Of a DNA stretch of 64,000 nucleotides, positions 12,830 through 23,343 are shown one piece after another (position 1 is the first letter of the stretch; each line of letters opens with the position of its first letter). A model generated the notes under the pieces. The model was not told the DNA's origin. It saw only the letters and a program-made list of their open reading frames with translations, and did not search any database. The position numbers and the translations under genes are program-made. The stretch lies in the NCBI GenBank assembly GCA_936450465.1, contig OW388296.1:33894086-33958085 (forward strand), given 5' to 3'. This DNA is from Gibbula magus (taxonomy: Eukaryota > Mollusca > Gastropoda > Trochida > Trochidae).

Positions 12830-13064
12830 GTCCTCAACCAACTTCCCAATGCAAGTCATAATTCTTGCCAGTCTCCATTACTGGCTGATTTAGGCCTTGC
12901 AGTATTTTCTTAAGAAAGTGTTTAGAAATCCAGGCCCGCTATGCATTTCTGGTGCAGCGATTCACAATCTTAACACAACAAAGCGAGGGAAATACAGCAA
13001 AGGAAAATCAGCCAGTAATGCAGACTGGCAAGAGTTATGCGTTGCGTTTGGAAGTTGGTCCTCA
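12830..13064. repeat. Fold-back (long inverted repeat) in the 3' part of the Tc1-like element
   Basis: About 60 bases at 12830-12890 are the inverted complement of 13003-13064 with roughly ten mismatches; both contain TGGCTGATTT or its complement beside a TTGCCAGTCT-like block. Inner sequence also pairs loosely (cores related to GCAGTATTTTC and GAAATACAGC), so the whole 235 bp could form one imperfect hairpin. The inner edge overlaps the transposase stop codon. Confidence 0.75.
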
Positions 13065-13965
13065 TCGAGCATCCATATACGCAAGGATGCGTCTGCGCAT
13101 GGATGACGTGAGGCGTCTAATGACGTCATGACGAATCAGCTGACACCGTTCAAGTTCTTGACGGGTTACTAGGGGTACGATTCTGACCCTAATCTGTCCG
13201 TGAAGATGGACCCATAAATGTTTGATCGGGTTCATGTCTGGGGAACATGCAGGCCACGCTTAAACATGCACATTCATGTTGTTGAGAACGTTCTGTGTGA
13301 GGTATTGCATTGTCATACTGGAAGACAATGTCAAGGGGCTGGTGGTTGATGAAAGGGAGTACAATTGGCTGCAGAATATCATCCCTGTACATGTACCTCT
13401 GCGCATTCAGGCAGCCATGAATGATGACTAGCCTCGTTTTCAGTTCAACACAAATTCCTCCCCACAACATCGCCTCCTCAATACGCTGGGACTTCCTGGA
13501 CACAGTTTGGAGCCGTCCACAGCACGTCTGTGAACACGTTGACGACCATCAGCTCTGAACAAACTGAATCTGCTCTCATCAGAAAAAAGGACACGTGACC
13601 AGTTTCGGACTTGCCAACGTCGAACTTGCCTTGTCCAGCAGAGCCTGTTACGTCGACGTTGTTTGGTGAGCCCATCTCCCCGGTATGGACGCCGTGCCCG
13701 GATAGACTGATGAGTTGTCCGAGTGCTGTTGCTGTCGTTGCTGTTGCAGGGACGAAGCGACTTCTAGGTGGATTCCCCGGATGTAGCGACATGGTCACCC
13801 GCGGTCTCCCACTTCGCGGCCTGTCTGCAGTTTGGCCTGTCTGCTGTTACCATCGAAACATTCTGGTGATGCCGAACGTTCTTGCGATGTGGGCATGTGA
13901 ATCTCCTTAAATTCCTGGTTCATTCCTACGGCTCTGTCTCTCTGAATAGCGGTCAGGCGTGGCAT
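13062..13965 (-). pseudogene. Tc1-like transposase pseudogene
   Basis: Begins MPRLTAIQRDRAVGM on the minus strand, the usual Tc1-family start, and ends RRRILAYMDAR before TGA. The frame changes several times. Recognisable blocks are the SDESRF catalytic motif (about 13572-13584), WGGI with a diverged strand after it, QYDN with the second aspartate (about 13312), and MNPIKHLW. In the last block the catalytic glutamate has become lysine (codon 13221-13223), and about five residues are missing between it and the second aspartate. The product would have cut and pasted the element; this copy cannot. The antisense frames over it are shadows. Confidence 0.85.
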
Positions 13966-14390
13966 TTTTCATACTGCGACAACGTCTCGTGTCTTCTGCT
14001 GTGAGCGTCTGTGTTTTTCAGCACGTGCATTTCGTGGAATGCGTGCATATAACTTTTTCGAAAAGTCGAGTTCGCGCGACAGTTTTCGCATTTATACAAA
14101 CTTTAAAAAAAGAAATTGATAGGTAGTAGGTTTTCACATCCCAGTTCCTATAAAGTTCCATGAATTTCTGTTCATAAATAATGTTTTTAACCCAAAGAAT
14201 ATCTGGTATACTTTCTTCTGGACATCAGTTTATCTGTTAACTTTATCACATGATTTCTTGGAACTATACAAACAGCAATGGATTATGAGAAAAAAGCTGT
14301 AAACTAATTTTAAAACTTTTTAATGATGATATATTTTTAAGATTATATAAAATATCAAGAAAGTTAAAACCATCAACCATTAGACTTCAA

Positions 14391-14890
14391 TTCTTTATTT
14401 CGTATGCGTGGCCTCCGGCCCATATACAGGTAACAGTGAGCAGGTTGGACATGTTACAATAGCAACTGACTCCTCGGACGGAGTGCATGATGGATATAGA
14501 GCTGTACTGTAATAATAATTTCTGTATCACATGATGACATTAAATCGATGAAACTGTATCATGTAATCATATGGACTGCAGACAGGCAGTAAATATATTA
14601 ATCTCAAGTCGTCAAAGGCTGGACAAACCATAATAAAATGGAATTCATCTTCAATATGATCCAGTTTACATACTCTGCATAAGCGCAGTGATCTTATAAC
14701 ATTACAATATCGCCCAAGTTCAACTTGTAGTCTTACCTTACCAATACGAAGTTTCGTCATTTCACGACGGTAAAGGGAACAATCACTATGAGTTAATTAA
14801 ATACAAATCCGGTTTTAAATTCAACTTAAATTCAGAATAATACTCATATCTGCTACTACATTAGACTTATTAACAATATATAATGAAATT
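14391..14890 (-). pseudogene. 3' remnant of a LINE (non-LTR retrotransposon) ORF2
   Basis: Minus-strand frame ending at 14527 reads MTKLRIGKVRLQVELGRY and then CX2CX9HX4C (CRVC...HFIMVC), followed by CPAFDDLR. This is the C-terminal zinc-knuckle region after the reverse transcriptase in several LINE clades. The frame continues upstream as LTHSDCSLYRRE to a stop, then FKTGFVFN in a shifted frame, so it is frameshifted and 5'-truncated. The 3' side carries GGGCCGGAGGCC and an AATAAA-like end near 14395, as in LINE tails. Confidence 0.75.
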
Positions 14891-15222
14891 ACCCACTCGT
14901 AATGAAGTCTTTACTTCTCATCGCTTTTATTTTTTAATGTATGTGCGCTATTTGTTGTCGAATTTCGTTTCCAGAGAAGTACCCTGATAGAACCACATCC
15001 TGGAAGAACATTCTTACCTTTTTTTCAGAAGAACCAATCGAGTTCTATCTGATTACTTATTACATGTATGAAAACTGTAGAGACGGTGAAGTAAGGCCAT
15101 CCAATGGTGCTACGAGTGTTTGCTACGTCAAGTTTGTAAACTATCCCTTTTAGTAGTGGATATAGCGTCAGTCTATTACCTGGCTGGGGTGCAATGATTT
15201 ATCATCCAAAACTCTGTTCCAT

Positions 15223-15640
15223 AGGAGATATCACTCGTGTGAGATCAAGCGATATCTCCTAGGAGATATGGTTTTGACAGTAGATTTTGCGCTGTCACCG
15301 TCAACCGCATCACAATGCATTGACCTCATAACTTATGATTCACAATGCCATGACGTCATAAACTCGATAACGTCACAATATGACATCACGCACTGGAAGT
15401 GTAATGACCGTGCTGTGTTAAGAGGCATACATTTTTCTTTGAAAATAATGAAGAATAATTTTAGATGATAAATAGAATCTCACCCCGTGTCTTCTGATAT
15501 CAAATTGAGCGCTTTTGAGCACTGATTGTGAAAAGAGCGCTTTACATGTAACAAGTTTATAAAATATATCAACCGTCGTTGATAAAACTTGTAACCTTTA
15601 TCAGTTCGTGTTGATATATGGGATATCAGAAAACACAGAG
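15223..15640. mobile_element. Fold-back element, family 3, second copy
   Basis: Shares GATGATAAATAGAATCTCACC, CTTCTGATATCAAAT and GTGTTGATAT with 9.9-10.15 kb. It carries extra nested inverted pairs: AGGAGATATC with GATATCTCCT (15223-15232, 15251-15260), and AGCGCTTTT with AAAAGAGCGCT. Confidence 0.55.
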
Positions 15641-16182
15641 AGAGATTCTCTATTACAAGACTCGTGATCGTTTTCTCATTAATTTTTTTCTCGGGAAACA
15701 AATTGCAAGATTGTTTCAATCTATTAATATGGTTATACCTTTAAATAAAACTATACGTGTTTCTATTTTGCACTTAAAATGGTACATTGATCGGTTTGAT
15801 TTAAGGAAAATAACAATTAATTTAAATTTAGTTTAGTCGTAAGACTCTATAAGGCCAACGTCAATTTACACCCAATGATGCTATCAACCAGGAAGCCTAC
15901 ATTATTTCAACTTTCAAATTGTGCATTAACCTTTCACAATATGTATGCTTGTCTATCCTCTATCAAATCCTCTTTATTATATAAATAAGTCGTTACCGAA
16001 TCCCCAATCTATTAATGATGAAGCACAAAGCACCAGCCACGAGAGTTAGGAAATCATATTAGTGCGTTCATAGAACAGTCATTAGTAGGTCACGGCTGAA
16101 CGTAAGTCTACTGGTCGCGGAATATAGGAGACGATGGTCGACATACATGTTAACTCACTCTGGGGGGAAAGATAAAGTAACA

Positions 16183-16275
16183 CGTTATGAGCATTGAAAT
16201 ACTGGGATTTAGCACTGAACTAAACTGTGTTTCAAGCGACAGTGATGGTATATTATATTTCACTTGATAAGTACG
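16183..16275. mobile_element. Element family 4, copy 1
   Basis: GAGCATTGAAATACTGG, CTAAACTGTGT and CAAGCGACAGTGATG match 25.0-25.1 kb at most positions. Only this core is recognisable. Confidence 0.45.
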
Positions 16276-16424
16276 ATATTATTGATCATCACTGATCAGA
16301 AACCGGAACTACTTTCCACTTTTTTTTTTTAATGAGTTAACTCTTATATAAAAGTACTTTTACGTTCATGTTATTGTTAAAATTATGTAATATGTAGAAT
16401 TTATCAAACACCAAATTTATTTAT

Positions 16425-16550
16425 ATATAGAAGACGAGTTGGCAGGCTTTATCGTTAAATAAAACAGGGACCATAAACCACGAAGAGCGCAGCTCCCTGC
16501 TATGGTTTATTCTACGACAAAGCACAACAACGAGTCTTCTATATCTTATA
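16425..16550. repeat. Fold-back sequence
   Basis: TATAGAAGACGAGTTG at the left and CAACGAGTCTTCTATA at the right face each other; the middle also pairs (GGGACCATAAACCA with ATGGTTTA). Looks like a small hairpin element. Confidence 0.5.
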
Positions 16551-16845
16551 TGAGATGCCCTTAAACAATTACCCGCATTTATATAAAAAAAATAGTTGAG
16601 ATATTATGTTATTTGTATAAACTGTTTTTTTGAAAATATGTATGTCTTCCGTAGTAGAACAAATTCACTTCCAATTGAACCATCAAAGTGATGTAAAATA
16701 TGACGTAATTTGCTAAGCGACGCTCTAACTGACGTCCTAAATCACGAGCATGTTTTAATGTCTTATGGCTCGCTGTCGCTCCCATTGACCGCCTGTGTTT
16801 TTTTAATGCCGTGGGTATCTTATATTATGTCATAGAGGTAGATTT

Positions 16846-17060
16846 AGACAGACAGACAAGTTTATTCAATATTTAAGGCCCAGTGGCCTAACGTACAATT
16901 GATGTTTCATCGTGACGTGATTTGTTTATGTTTGAATATTTACATAATAAGTCTTCTTGAATCTTAGAGTAAAGTTCGTTAAAAAATTAGGATTTTTTAA
17001 ATAAAGATACATGAAGAGGATGAGTGTTTAGGTTGAAATAAGAAATAAGAAGAAAATAAG
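16846..17060 (-). mobile_element. Probable LINE 3' tail
   Basis: On the minus strand it reads AGGCCACTGGGCCT followed by AATAAA and TGTCTGTCTGTC, the form of many invertebrate LINE ends. No coding remnant was recognised upstream. The call rests on the tail alone. Confidence 0.4.
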
Positions 17061-17684
17061 GACTCAGTGACTTGTTGACAGGCTAGGGGCCGGTTTTTGA
17101 TGCATGGACCTGGAGATAAGGACGCCGTTATTGGGTTAATGGTTTCGAAGCTGTATCGGCAGCTGAAAGATTGATTACCGTTTGGTCAGCTGTGACACAT
17201 ATTTCGGCCAGTGGTCACTCGATAAGGTGGTCAATGTGTGACCCGCTTTTTATTGAAGCCACCTTGGGTCGATAATCCTTAACCGAGTTTCTGAAATATG
17301 TTTTATTATTGTAACCTGAAACCTACTTGCAAGGAAAACAGAAGAATGTGTTAATTAAATGCTCTCTTCTGGGGCATAAAACGATGCTGGAGTATGGAAA
17401 ACGTTTTCTTTGTAAACATCAATTATGTATCTGGGATATTTTGATCTTTTCGACGTTTGTTTATATGGTATTGAAACAAAACCTCCTGACATATTTGAGG
17501 AACTTATTTTGATTATTAAATGTTATGCTTTTTGGGGGAAACAGTAACGATTCATGATGAACGTTTTCTCTGTTATTACAGGTACGTATTTTTCGACTTG
17601 ATTTAATTTTTACGTTTGCAATAAAACTTATTTTTGAATAAAGACGGTATCTAATTGAGGTTCAATTTTATTTAAATTATATCA
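17061..17684. other. No gene seen
   Basis: A 61-codon frame at 17327-17512 is not convincing. Confidence 0.5.
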
Positions 17685-17938
17685 CAGCTGCTAGGATTAA
17701 TGCAGGGTAAAATCCTGGAACACAATTGTGGTTATGCATTACAGTGAAACCTGCAAGCATCGGCTGGTACTAGCGAACCATAGATGGTGAAATTCAGTGT
17801 ATGCACCCAAATTTTAACATCTAACATTGTAACATCTAACTTACAACGGTTCTCTGATAATCAACAGATACGAGCCCCTGGCGGGATTCAAACCCCGGAC
17901 CTCTTGATCCGAAGCTGAACGCGGTAATCTCGCCCCTT
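17685..17938 (-). mobile_element. tRNA-derived SINE copy
   Basis: Minus strand: head GGCGAGATTACCGCG, B-box-like GGGGTTTGAATCCC, then the body block seen at 56.8 kb (GAAACCTGCAAGCATC-like on the plus strand). The 3' tail is diverged or truncated near 17690. The open frame 17841-18146 on this strand is an artefact of the SINE and the adjacent TAG array. Confidence 0.7.
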
Positions 17939-17999
17939 TTTTGATAAGTGTAAATTTTTGAAATTCCACAAAGGAAATGTCCCCACGAGTTCTTTTTTC

Positions 18000-18068
<69 letters not shown>
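18000..18068 (+). repeat. TAG trinucleotide microsatellite
   Basis: About 23 uninterrupted TAG units next to a minus-strand SINE. Perfect, unlike the interrupted array at 4.3 kb, so likely younger. Confidence 0.95.
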
Positions 18069-18069
<1 letters not shown>

Positions 18070-19682
18070 TACACTAATTCAAATAGTACATAGCAATTTG
18101 CTAGAATACTATAATCTGGCCTGGGAGTAAACATTATCCCTGCCATGACCTATTGAGAAAACCGACCCTGAGGCCCTCAGTATCCTCACATGACCCCTGA
18201 CCTTAAAAATAAGACTCAAAGCTCTTGGTAGAATATCATCATTTGCCTACGGCCTGGAAAAAGCAAGGCATTACTTAGAAGCTGTTGGCAAGGTTTTGGC
18301 GAGTAGGATAAAGGCACCACGTGCTAATGTGTGACCAGACAGTTGGTTTGTTTGCTCTCGAACAAACCGCTGGGCACTCGTGCCACTTGACCAAGTTTCT
18401 ATCTAATGATACTGACCACTCGAAAGTGCAGAGCGTCCATCACACCCGCCATAACCGGCAATGTCGATTCGTGAGTGGAACGCGGAACCGGAATCGTTTT
18501 TGCATTCTTGTTCTGGTTACATATTCGGGAATGTAAACGGTGTTCTGTAATCGATGAAAATTGATTCTGGAATTGGTGTAGCAATATTTCGGTTGATATT
18601 AAAAATTAAGACTATAAAAAGTTTGATGGAAATTCATCATCAATAACATGCTGTTAAAACGTTAGGTTATAAAACAAGGTTCCAGTTTGATGTCTTGGCT
18701 ATTCCTCAATGTTCTTCTTATAAATGAAAAAATATTGATCACTTCCTGACAAATGGATGTCATCTGTTGACGTAGTCGAGAGAACAATTACTTTAAATTA
18801 TGTATTTACAGTTTATTTATGTTTGGTATGTTTACACGATCATTTCGGTGACGTGTGACAGGACCGGATCATTTAGTTTGATTTACATAGTTAGTTTCTC
18901 TTTGAAGTCATTGGCCGGAATTTTTTCTCAGTTAATGGTTTTTCTGTCGGTTTTGGTTATCTTTCGTCGATTCTTGAAAATGAGTCCAACCCATACCAAA
19001 TTACCTGCCGCAAATAACTGAGCAAATCGGACCCAGCAATACGGTTAGTTCGTTTTACCCAGATCTCTCATCGTGACGGCACCAACGCTGAACTTCGTTC
19101 TGGCAGTTTTCAATGGCGCAGTTTTCTCTGTTAACATTTCCTAATGTCTTTGAAATGAAAGTAATTAAAACCTAAGCTTACATATATGTTCTTTATAATG
19201 ACCCATTGTGTATACATTTCCACTTATTTGAAGTTGACCATGTATTTCATATTGCAGGAGTATTGATGTTGTTATCATTTTTTCGCCAAATCTTTGATGA
19301 AGTTGAACGCATAAAAAAGCAGGAGTGTCTGGATAACAGCTTCTCTGTTGTGAACATACATGACGTTTCGGAGTATATGCTTACTCCTTCATCAGGTGTA
19401 TTTTGACGCTATAAGTGTTAAAGTTGATAACGAGTTTGTAATGACCCAGTAAATTTGGTGTAAATTTTCCAACGTTGCACCACTACTTGGCCAGTGAATC
19501 CCATTTGTCATAGCATTGATGTATTGAGAATTGTTAAGGCTCTTTATTTCTATTCTTCTTTTACGATTCGTCGATTTACAATTCATAAGTCTAAACGCAC
19601 AAACATGTAAGTTTAACACTCTCGACTTCACGGAAAGCCCCCAGCGTAAAAGTCAGCCACATCCCAACTATGGCGGGTCCGC
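18069..19682. other. No gene seen
   Basis: 18321-18536 is open on both strands but shows no family. 18800-19021 is open with a hydrophobic C-terminal stretch, without a start context or stop environment that would favour a gene. Confidence 0.5.
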
Positions 19683-19943
19683 GTGTCCTTACTGAAGTAT
19701 CCGGTATATGGTCAATTTAACCAGTACACAGTGGTCAGTCGTGTCCTGAAGTTACGGATCGATGTCCACGTCTCGAACACCAGACATGACGTCACTGTTG
19801 ACTGGACAACGGTCACCGCTGGACCAACAACAATAGAGACATCAGTTGATCTGGTTACACCGACAATGTCGCTTAATATTGTAATACCGATCCCTTCAAT
19901 TCCGTCTTGTCGAGGCCATGTAAATAGTGTCTGGTTTCTGTGA
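19683..19943 (+). other. Exon-like open frame, both strands open
   Basis: A relatively GC-rich patch. Plus strand reads LRIDVHVSNTRHDVTVDWTT and further threonine/valine-rich sequence suggesting beta strands; AACCAGTACACAG could be an acceptor. The minus strand is open for 127 codons over the same patch (19712-20095), so strand cannot be decided and chance is not excluded. Confidence 0.22.
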
Positions 19944-20339
19944 CATGACATTGTCTCAAGGTGGTTTGAAATATCTCCGTGTTGAAACAACACGTGGCAA
20001 TGTGAAGCGTAGCCTCTGTAAAAGTAAAAACATGAGATAAAGTGAGAATTTCCCCACTGTTTTCGAGAGAAAACGATGAGATTTGAAGCCTTCATTTCAC
20101 CTTAATAACTTGTATTATTATTGAGCACTAGAGACTTGGGTTGGAATTCTTTGTTTATGTCCTTGACATCATCGATCATGGCGATACAGTTAATATCTTG
20201 TTTCAGGCAGACATGTGTCAACACCTCATTACCATCATTACCATCAACATACCGTCTTCAGGTCATTATCATTGACGAGCAATACGTGTCGTAGCTGGTG
20301 TCGTATTACCCATGTCTATCAACTTCGTCGTCAACGTAT

Positions 20340-20530
20340 GACCAAAATACATAACATTGATTGTCAATACATAACCGATTTATATCAATTTCATTATCAA
20401 TTGATATCGCTTTTATTGTCAATTTAAGACCAATTTATATCAACTTCACTGTTACTATAGAACCTACATATATCACATTCATTGTCAATATGTATCCCGT
20501 TCATTTTCAATATGTTTACCAACTGTAGTG
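20340..20530 (+). repeat. Degenerate repeats of a TTGTCAATA word
   Basis: ATTGTCAATACATAACC, ATTGTCAATTTAAGACC, ATTGTCAATATGTATCC and similar recur irregularly. Too diverged to fix a unit length. Confidence 0.45.
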
Positions 20531-21045
20531 TCAAAATATAAACGATGTACATCATATTCCACCAGTGCATTCATATGGGCGTTAATCATCTTCATTGTCT
20601 GTATAACCGAGTTTCTTTAGCCTCTTTTGCATCGTCATCGTCAAACATTATGTGTGCCGAATGCCACGTCATTCGTTAAAATGGGACTTACGTAAAGGTG
20701 ATTTGGCTAATATGGGCGGGTCGGGTCGTTCAGTATCAAGGGGTTATATTGAATATAAGATGTCGTATTTAGGCCTTCAAGACGTATGTCTAGAAGAGCT
20801 ATTGTTTGTATCCTGATTTATTTCCTCCATAATTATTATGTGTACTTGTATTGTCCAGACCTTCCTGAGTAACTACTTGGCCGATTAGCATGACATTTGA
20901 AGAGATGATAGCTCGTGACATTCTCTGGTAACAGGGTTATGCAAAAAACTGTATAGTTTGTGTGTTGAAGTCAATTACATGAGAATGTTTAATCCTGCAC
21001 TGGGTTTCATGTACTGAATGAATTTGGAACGTTGTTTATTAGGGG

Positions 21046-21160
21046 TGACTATTGACCCAAAGCGACTATTGCGATAGCAATAGTCTATTGCCACTTACTG
21101 TTGCGATAGCGATAGACTATTGTAACTCACTATTGCAATAACTATTGCGATATGGTTTTT
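21046..21160 (+). repeat. ACTATTGCGATAG word cluster
   Basis: ACTATTGCGATAGCAATAG, GTTGCGATAGCGATAGAC and ACTATTGCAATAACTATTG occur in about 110 bases; the word is partly self-complementary. Confidence 0.65.
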
Positions 21161-21691
21161 TGTACAAATACGCAATAATCAGCTAGATATCTTATAGGTT
21201 TTAGAAAAAATGTTTAATTGATGTAAGACTATGTAAGAAATCATAAATGAAAAGACTTTTTGTCATTTTGATATTTCCTACCTCTAGTTCTTCCCTTTTG
21301 ACATTCTAAAATGAAAAATCCTGAATTAAATGAAGTGAGGCTTGTGTCAATTATTCATAATTAACAGAATACAAATTGTAATTTATTATTTGTGGATGTA
21401 CTTGTATGTCAATCAGTCACACACTGCAGGTTCTTCTAAAACTTGGTTTAATATAAATTTGCATAATTTAGGTAATGCATTGCTGATTTTATGATTATCA
21501 AATAACTTGTAACTCTGTTCTATTTGGTTCACATTCTTTTCACAAAACCGTAATTTTATCATAATTAATTTATCAACATCTTTCGAAAACAGGAAGTGTA
21601 CAGTACAATTTATAATGAAAACTGTAAAGACATGTGGAGACGTTTTCAAGTTTTGCTTAAACTAATAAAGTGATACAATAGCTAACAGACT

Positions 21692-21836
21692 AGTCTTACA
21701 CTCAGGCTATGTAAAAATATTTCTGAAAATATAACAATTTTATCAAATATCGAAAGGGGTCTGAAAGAAAGGATTCTGAAAAAAGAGGCTCCTTTTAATA
21801 TTGTTTTAAATTTGTTCAGAGTCTAAGTGTTAGACT
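21692..21836. mobile_element. MITE family 1, complete copy
   Basis: 145 bp bounded by AGTCTTACACTCAG and its inverted partner CTAAGTGTTAGACT. The interior has AGAGGCTCCTTTTAATATTG. Related copies lie at 22311, 42958, 57515, 59728 and 62009. The halves are partly complementary, so the element can fold back. No coding capacity. Confidence 0.75.
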
Positions 21837-21992
21837 ACTAATAGACTAGCAACGTCAGACTACCAAAGACCATAGACCGAGTTCCATGCCCTATATGGAA
21901 CCATAGTGTTGTGCCCTACTTAAATGTGAACTCGTTCTGGAAGCAAAGATCGCCCCTCCCCTCCTCTCCCCTCCCTTCCCCTCCCCAGTATG

Positions 21993-22205
21993 TTAACGTC
22001 TCGTTTTCGCCAGCTGTTCTGGGATCAAGTTTCGGAGAGAATCTTTCACCAGATGGAACCTCTCAAACACGCTCTCTCTTTCAACGACATTGAGTACAAT
22101 CTGGTCCAAAGCATCTGGTACTCTCATACATACGACATTCTTATCTGGTCCGCTTGCTTTGTTGAAGTTGGTCCATGAGGGTTGTACACTGTAGGCTACA
22201 TACAT
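21993..22205 (-). other. Exon-like open frame on the minus strand with stop
   Basis: Reads WTNFNKASGPDKNVVC, then a likely amphipathic helical stretch (VPDALDQIVLNVVERESVF) and LIPEQLAKTRR before TAA at 21993. Codon use is more balanced than the AT-rich surroundings. On the plus strand a strong pyrimidine tract with CCCCAG (21953-21988) could instead be an acceptor for a 62-codon frame from 21990. The minus reading looks more protein-like. Family unknown. Confidence 0.35.
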
Positions 22206-22310
22206 ATCATGTTTGACTATAATTTAGTATCTGAAATTATTTTTGTTTTTAATTTCCAAAAATAAAACTAATAAAGGGGAGACCTTATAAGTCTTCATTT
22301 ACCTTAAATT

Positions 22311-22455
22311 GTAGTCTTACACTCAGACTCTGAAATATTCATTAATAAAATATCTCCATTGTATTATTGAACATGAACCTATGAGATATGTGATTTTCTT
22401 AAAACAGAGGCTCCTTTTCAATATGTAATAAAATGATGATATTTTCACTTTTTTG
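22311..22455. mobile_element. MITE family 1, copy missing one end
   Basis: Starts AGTCTTACACTCAGACTCTG and keeps AGAGGCTCCTTTTCAATA and AATAAAATGATGATATTTTC, but no closing inverted repeat follows. Confidence 0.65.
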
Positions 22456-22767
22456 ACTACTATTTTGTACTAAATTGTGTTCTGTATAATGTTGTCTTGT
22501 CTTGTTCTCTTTACAAAGTATACAAATTGATTTTTCTGGGTGACAGACTGATATCGTGTAAACAGTTTGAGATACATTCTAGAAGTTGGTGGTAGATATG
22601 ATAATGACAGGTTAGCAATAAAGAAGTTTGATATACATAAAGTGATATATACACTCAACCGCAAAAGAAACGTCACCATACAAAATACAAGATAATTCAA
22701 TCAGCGCGTAATAAAAGCTACTGAAACAGAGATACATCATGTCTCCTGAAGCCAACTAAACAAAATT

Positions 22768-23343
22768 TCAAAACATTATCTGTTCATATTTCAGTGAAAC
22801 CAACGTTTTAAGAAATTATCGTTTTGAATCTCCATAACTGGGCGAGATAAGGGAGTCAAAAACGGCTATCCTGGCTTGTTTTATGACGTCCTACAGTAAA
22901 GACGCGTCAACAAATTTAATTCCAAGAAGTTTATTTATGCCAATAACATAATTTACTAATTCATTCTTATGATTTTTTAAGTTAAATGCCAAACATTTTG
23001 ATAAAGCGATTTCAACACCCCAAGTGTACTTGAACAGACATGAATATAAAAGTATTACACCCTGATGTATGGAATTGTGGGTACCTCTTTACAAATAATG
23101 TCCCTATGAAAATCATTAAAAATCGTCTTTCTCCGGCAGCAGTATTTCATTTTTCACACCGTTGAAAATGTGGTGACGTATCTTTTGCGGCTTAGGGTAA
23201 GTGCTACGTGTATGATGTTGTTGTATATGGAAGTCATATAATCTGAACATAAATAACATTAAAACAATACTTTGAAGATTTGACTGCTTCAGTGAAGTCA
23301 ATATCGTCGTCTGAAAATAAATAAATACTACTTTTTGTAGCAT
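22768..23343 (-). pseudogene. Second copy of the duplicated minus-strand unit
   Basis: Two blocks homologous to 9550-9825 and 10190-10320 lie here side by side, without the fold-back insertion of the other copy. The reading frame is broken at least twice within the first block. The end at 23116-23343 is an open frame ending KNEILLPEKDDF. Function unknown. Confidence 0.4.

Larger units (their letters stand above)
12548..14229 (-). mobile_element. Decayed Tc1/mariner-like DNA transposon
   Basis: Imperfect terminal inverted repeats: GTCCAAAAGAAAGTATACC near 12552-12570 pairs with GGTATACTTTCTTCTGGAC near 14208-14226 (18 of 19). The 1.7 kb spacing is typical of Tc1-like elements. The left repeat is preceded by a TA, the usual target; the right flank no longer shows one. 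A broken minus-strand transposase lies inside. A 235-bp fold-back sits just downstream of the transposase stop. Confidence 0.8.
15641..16845. other. No gene seen between small elements
   Basis: Holds the family 4 core at 16183 and the fold-back at 16425. 16551-16845 shows only scattered words such as TGACGTCC. Confidence 0.5.

Noticed and set aside
13611..13910. 99-codon plus-strand frame
   Set aside because: Antisense of the Tc1-like transposase pseudogene.
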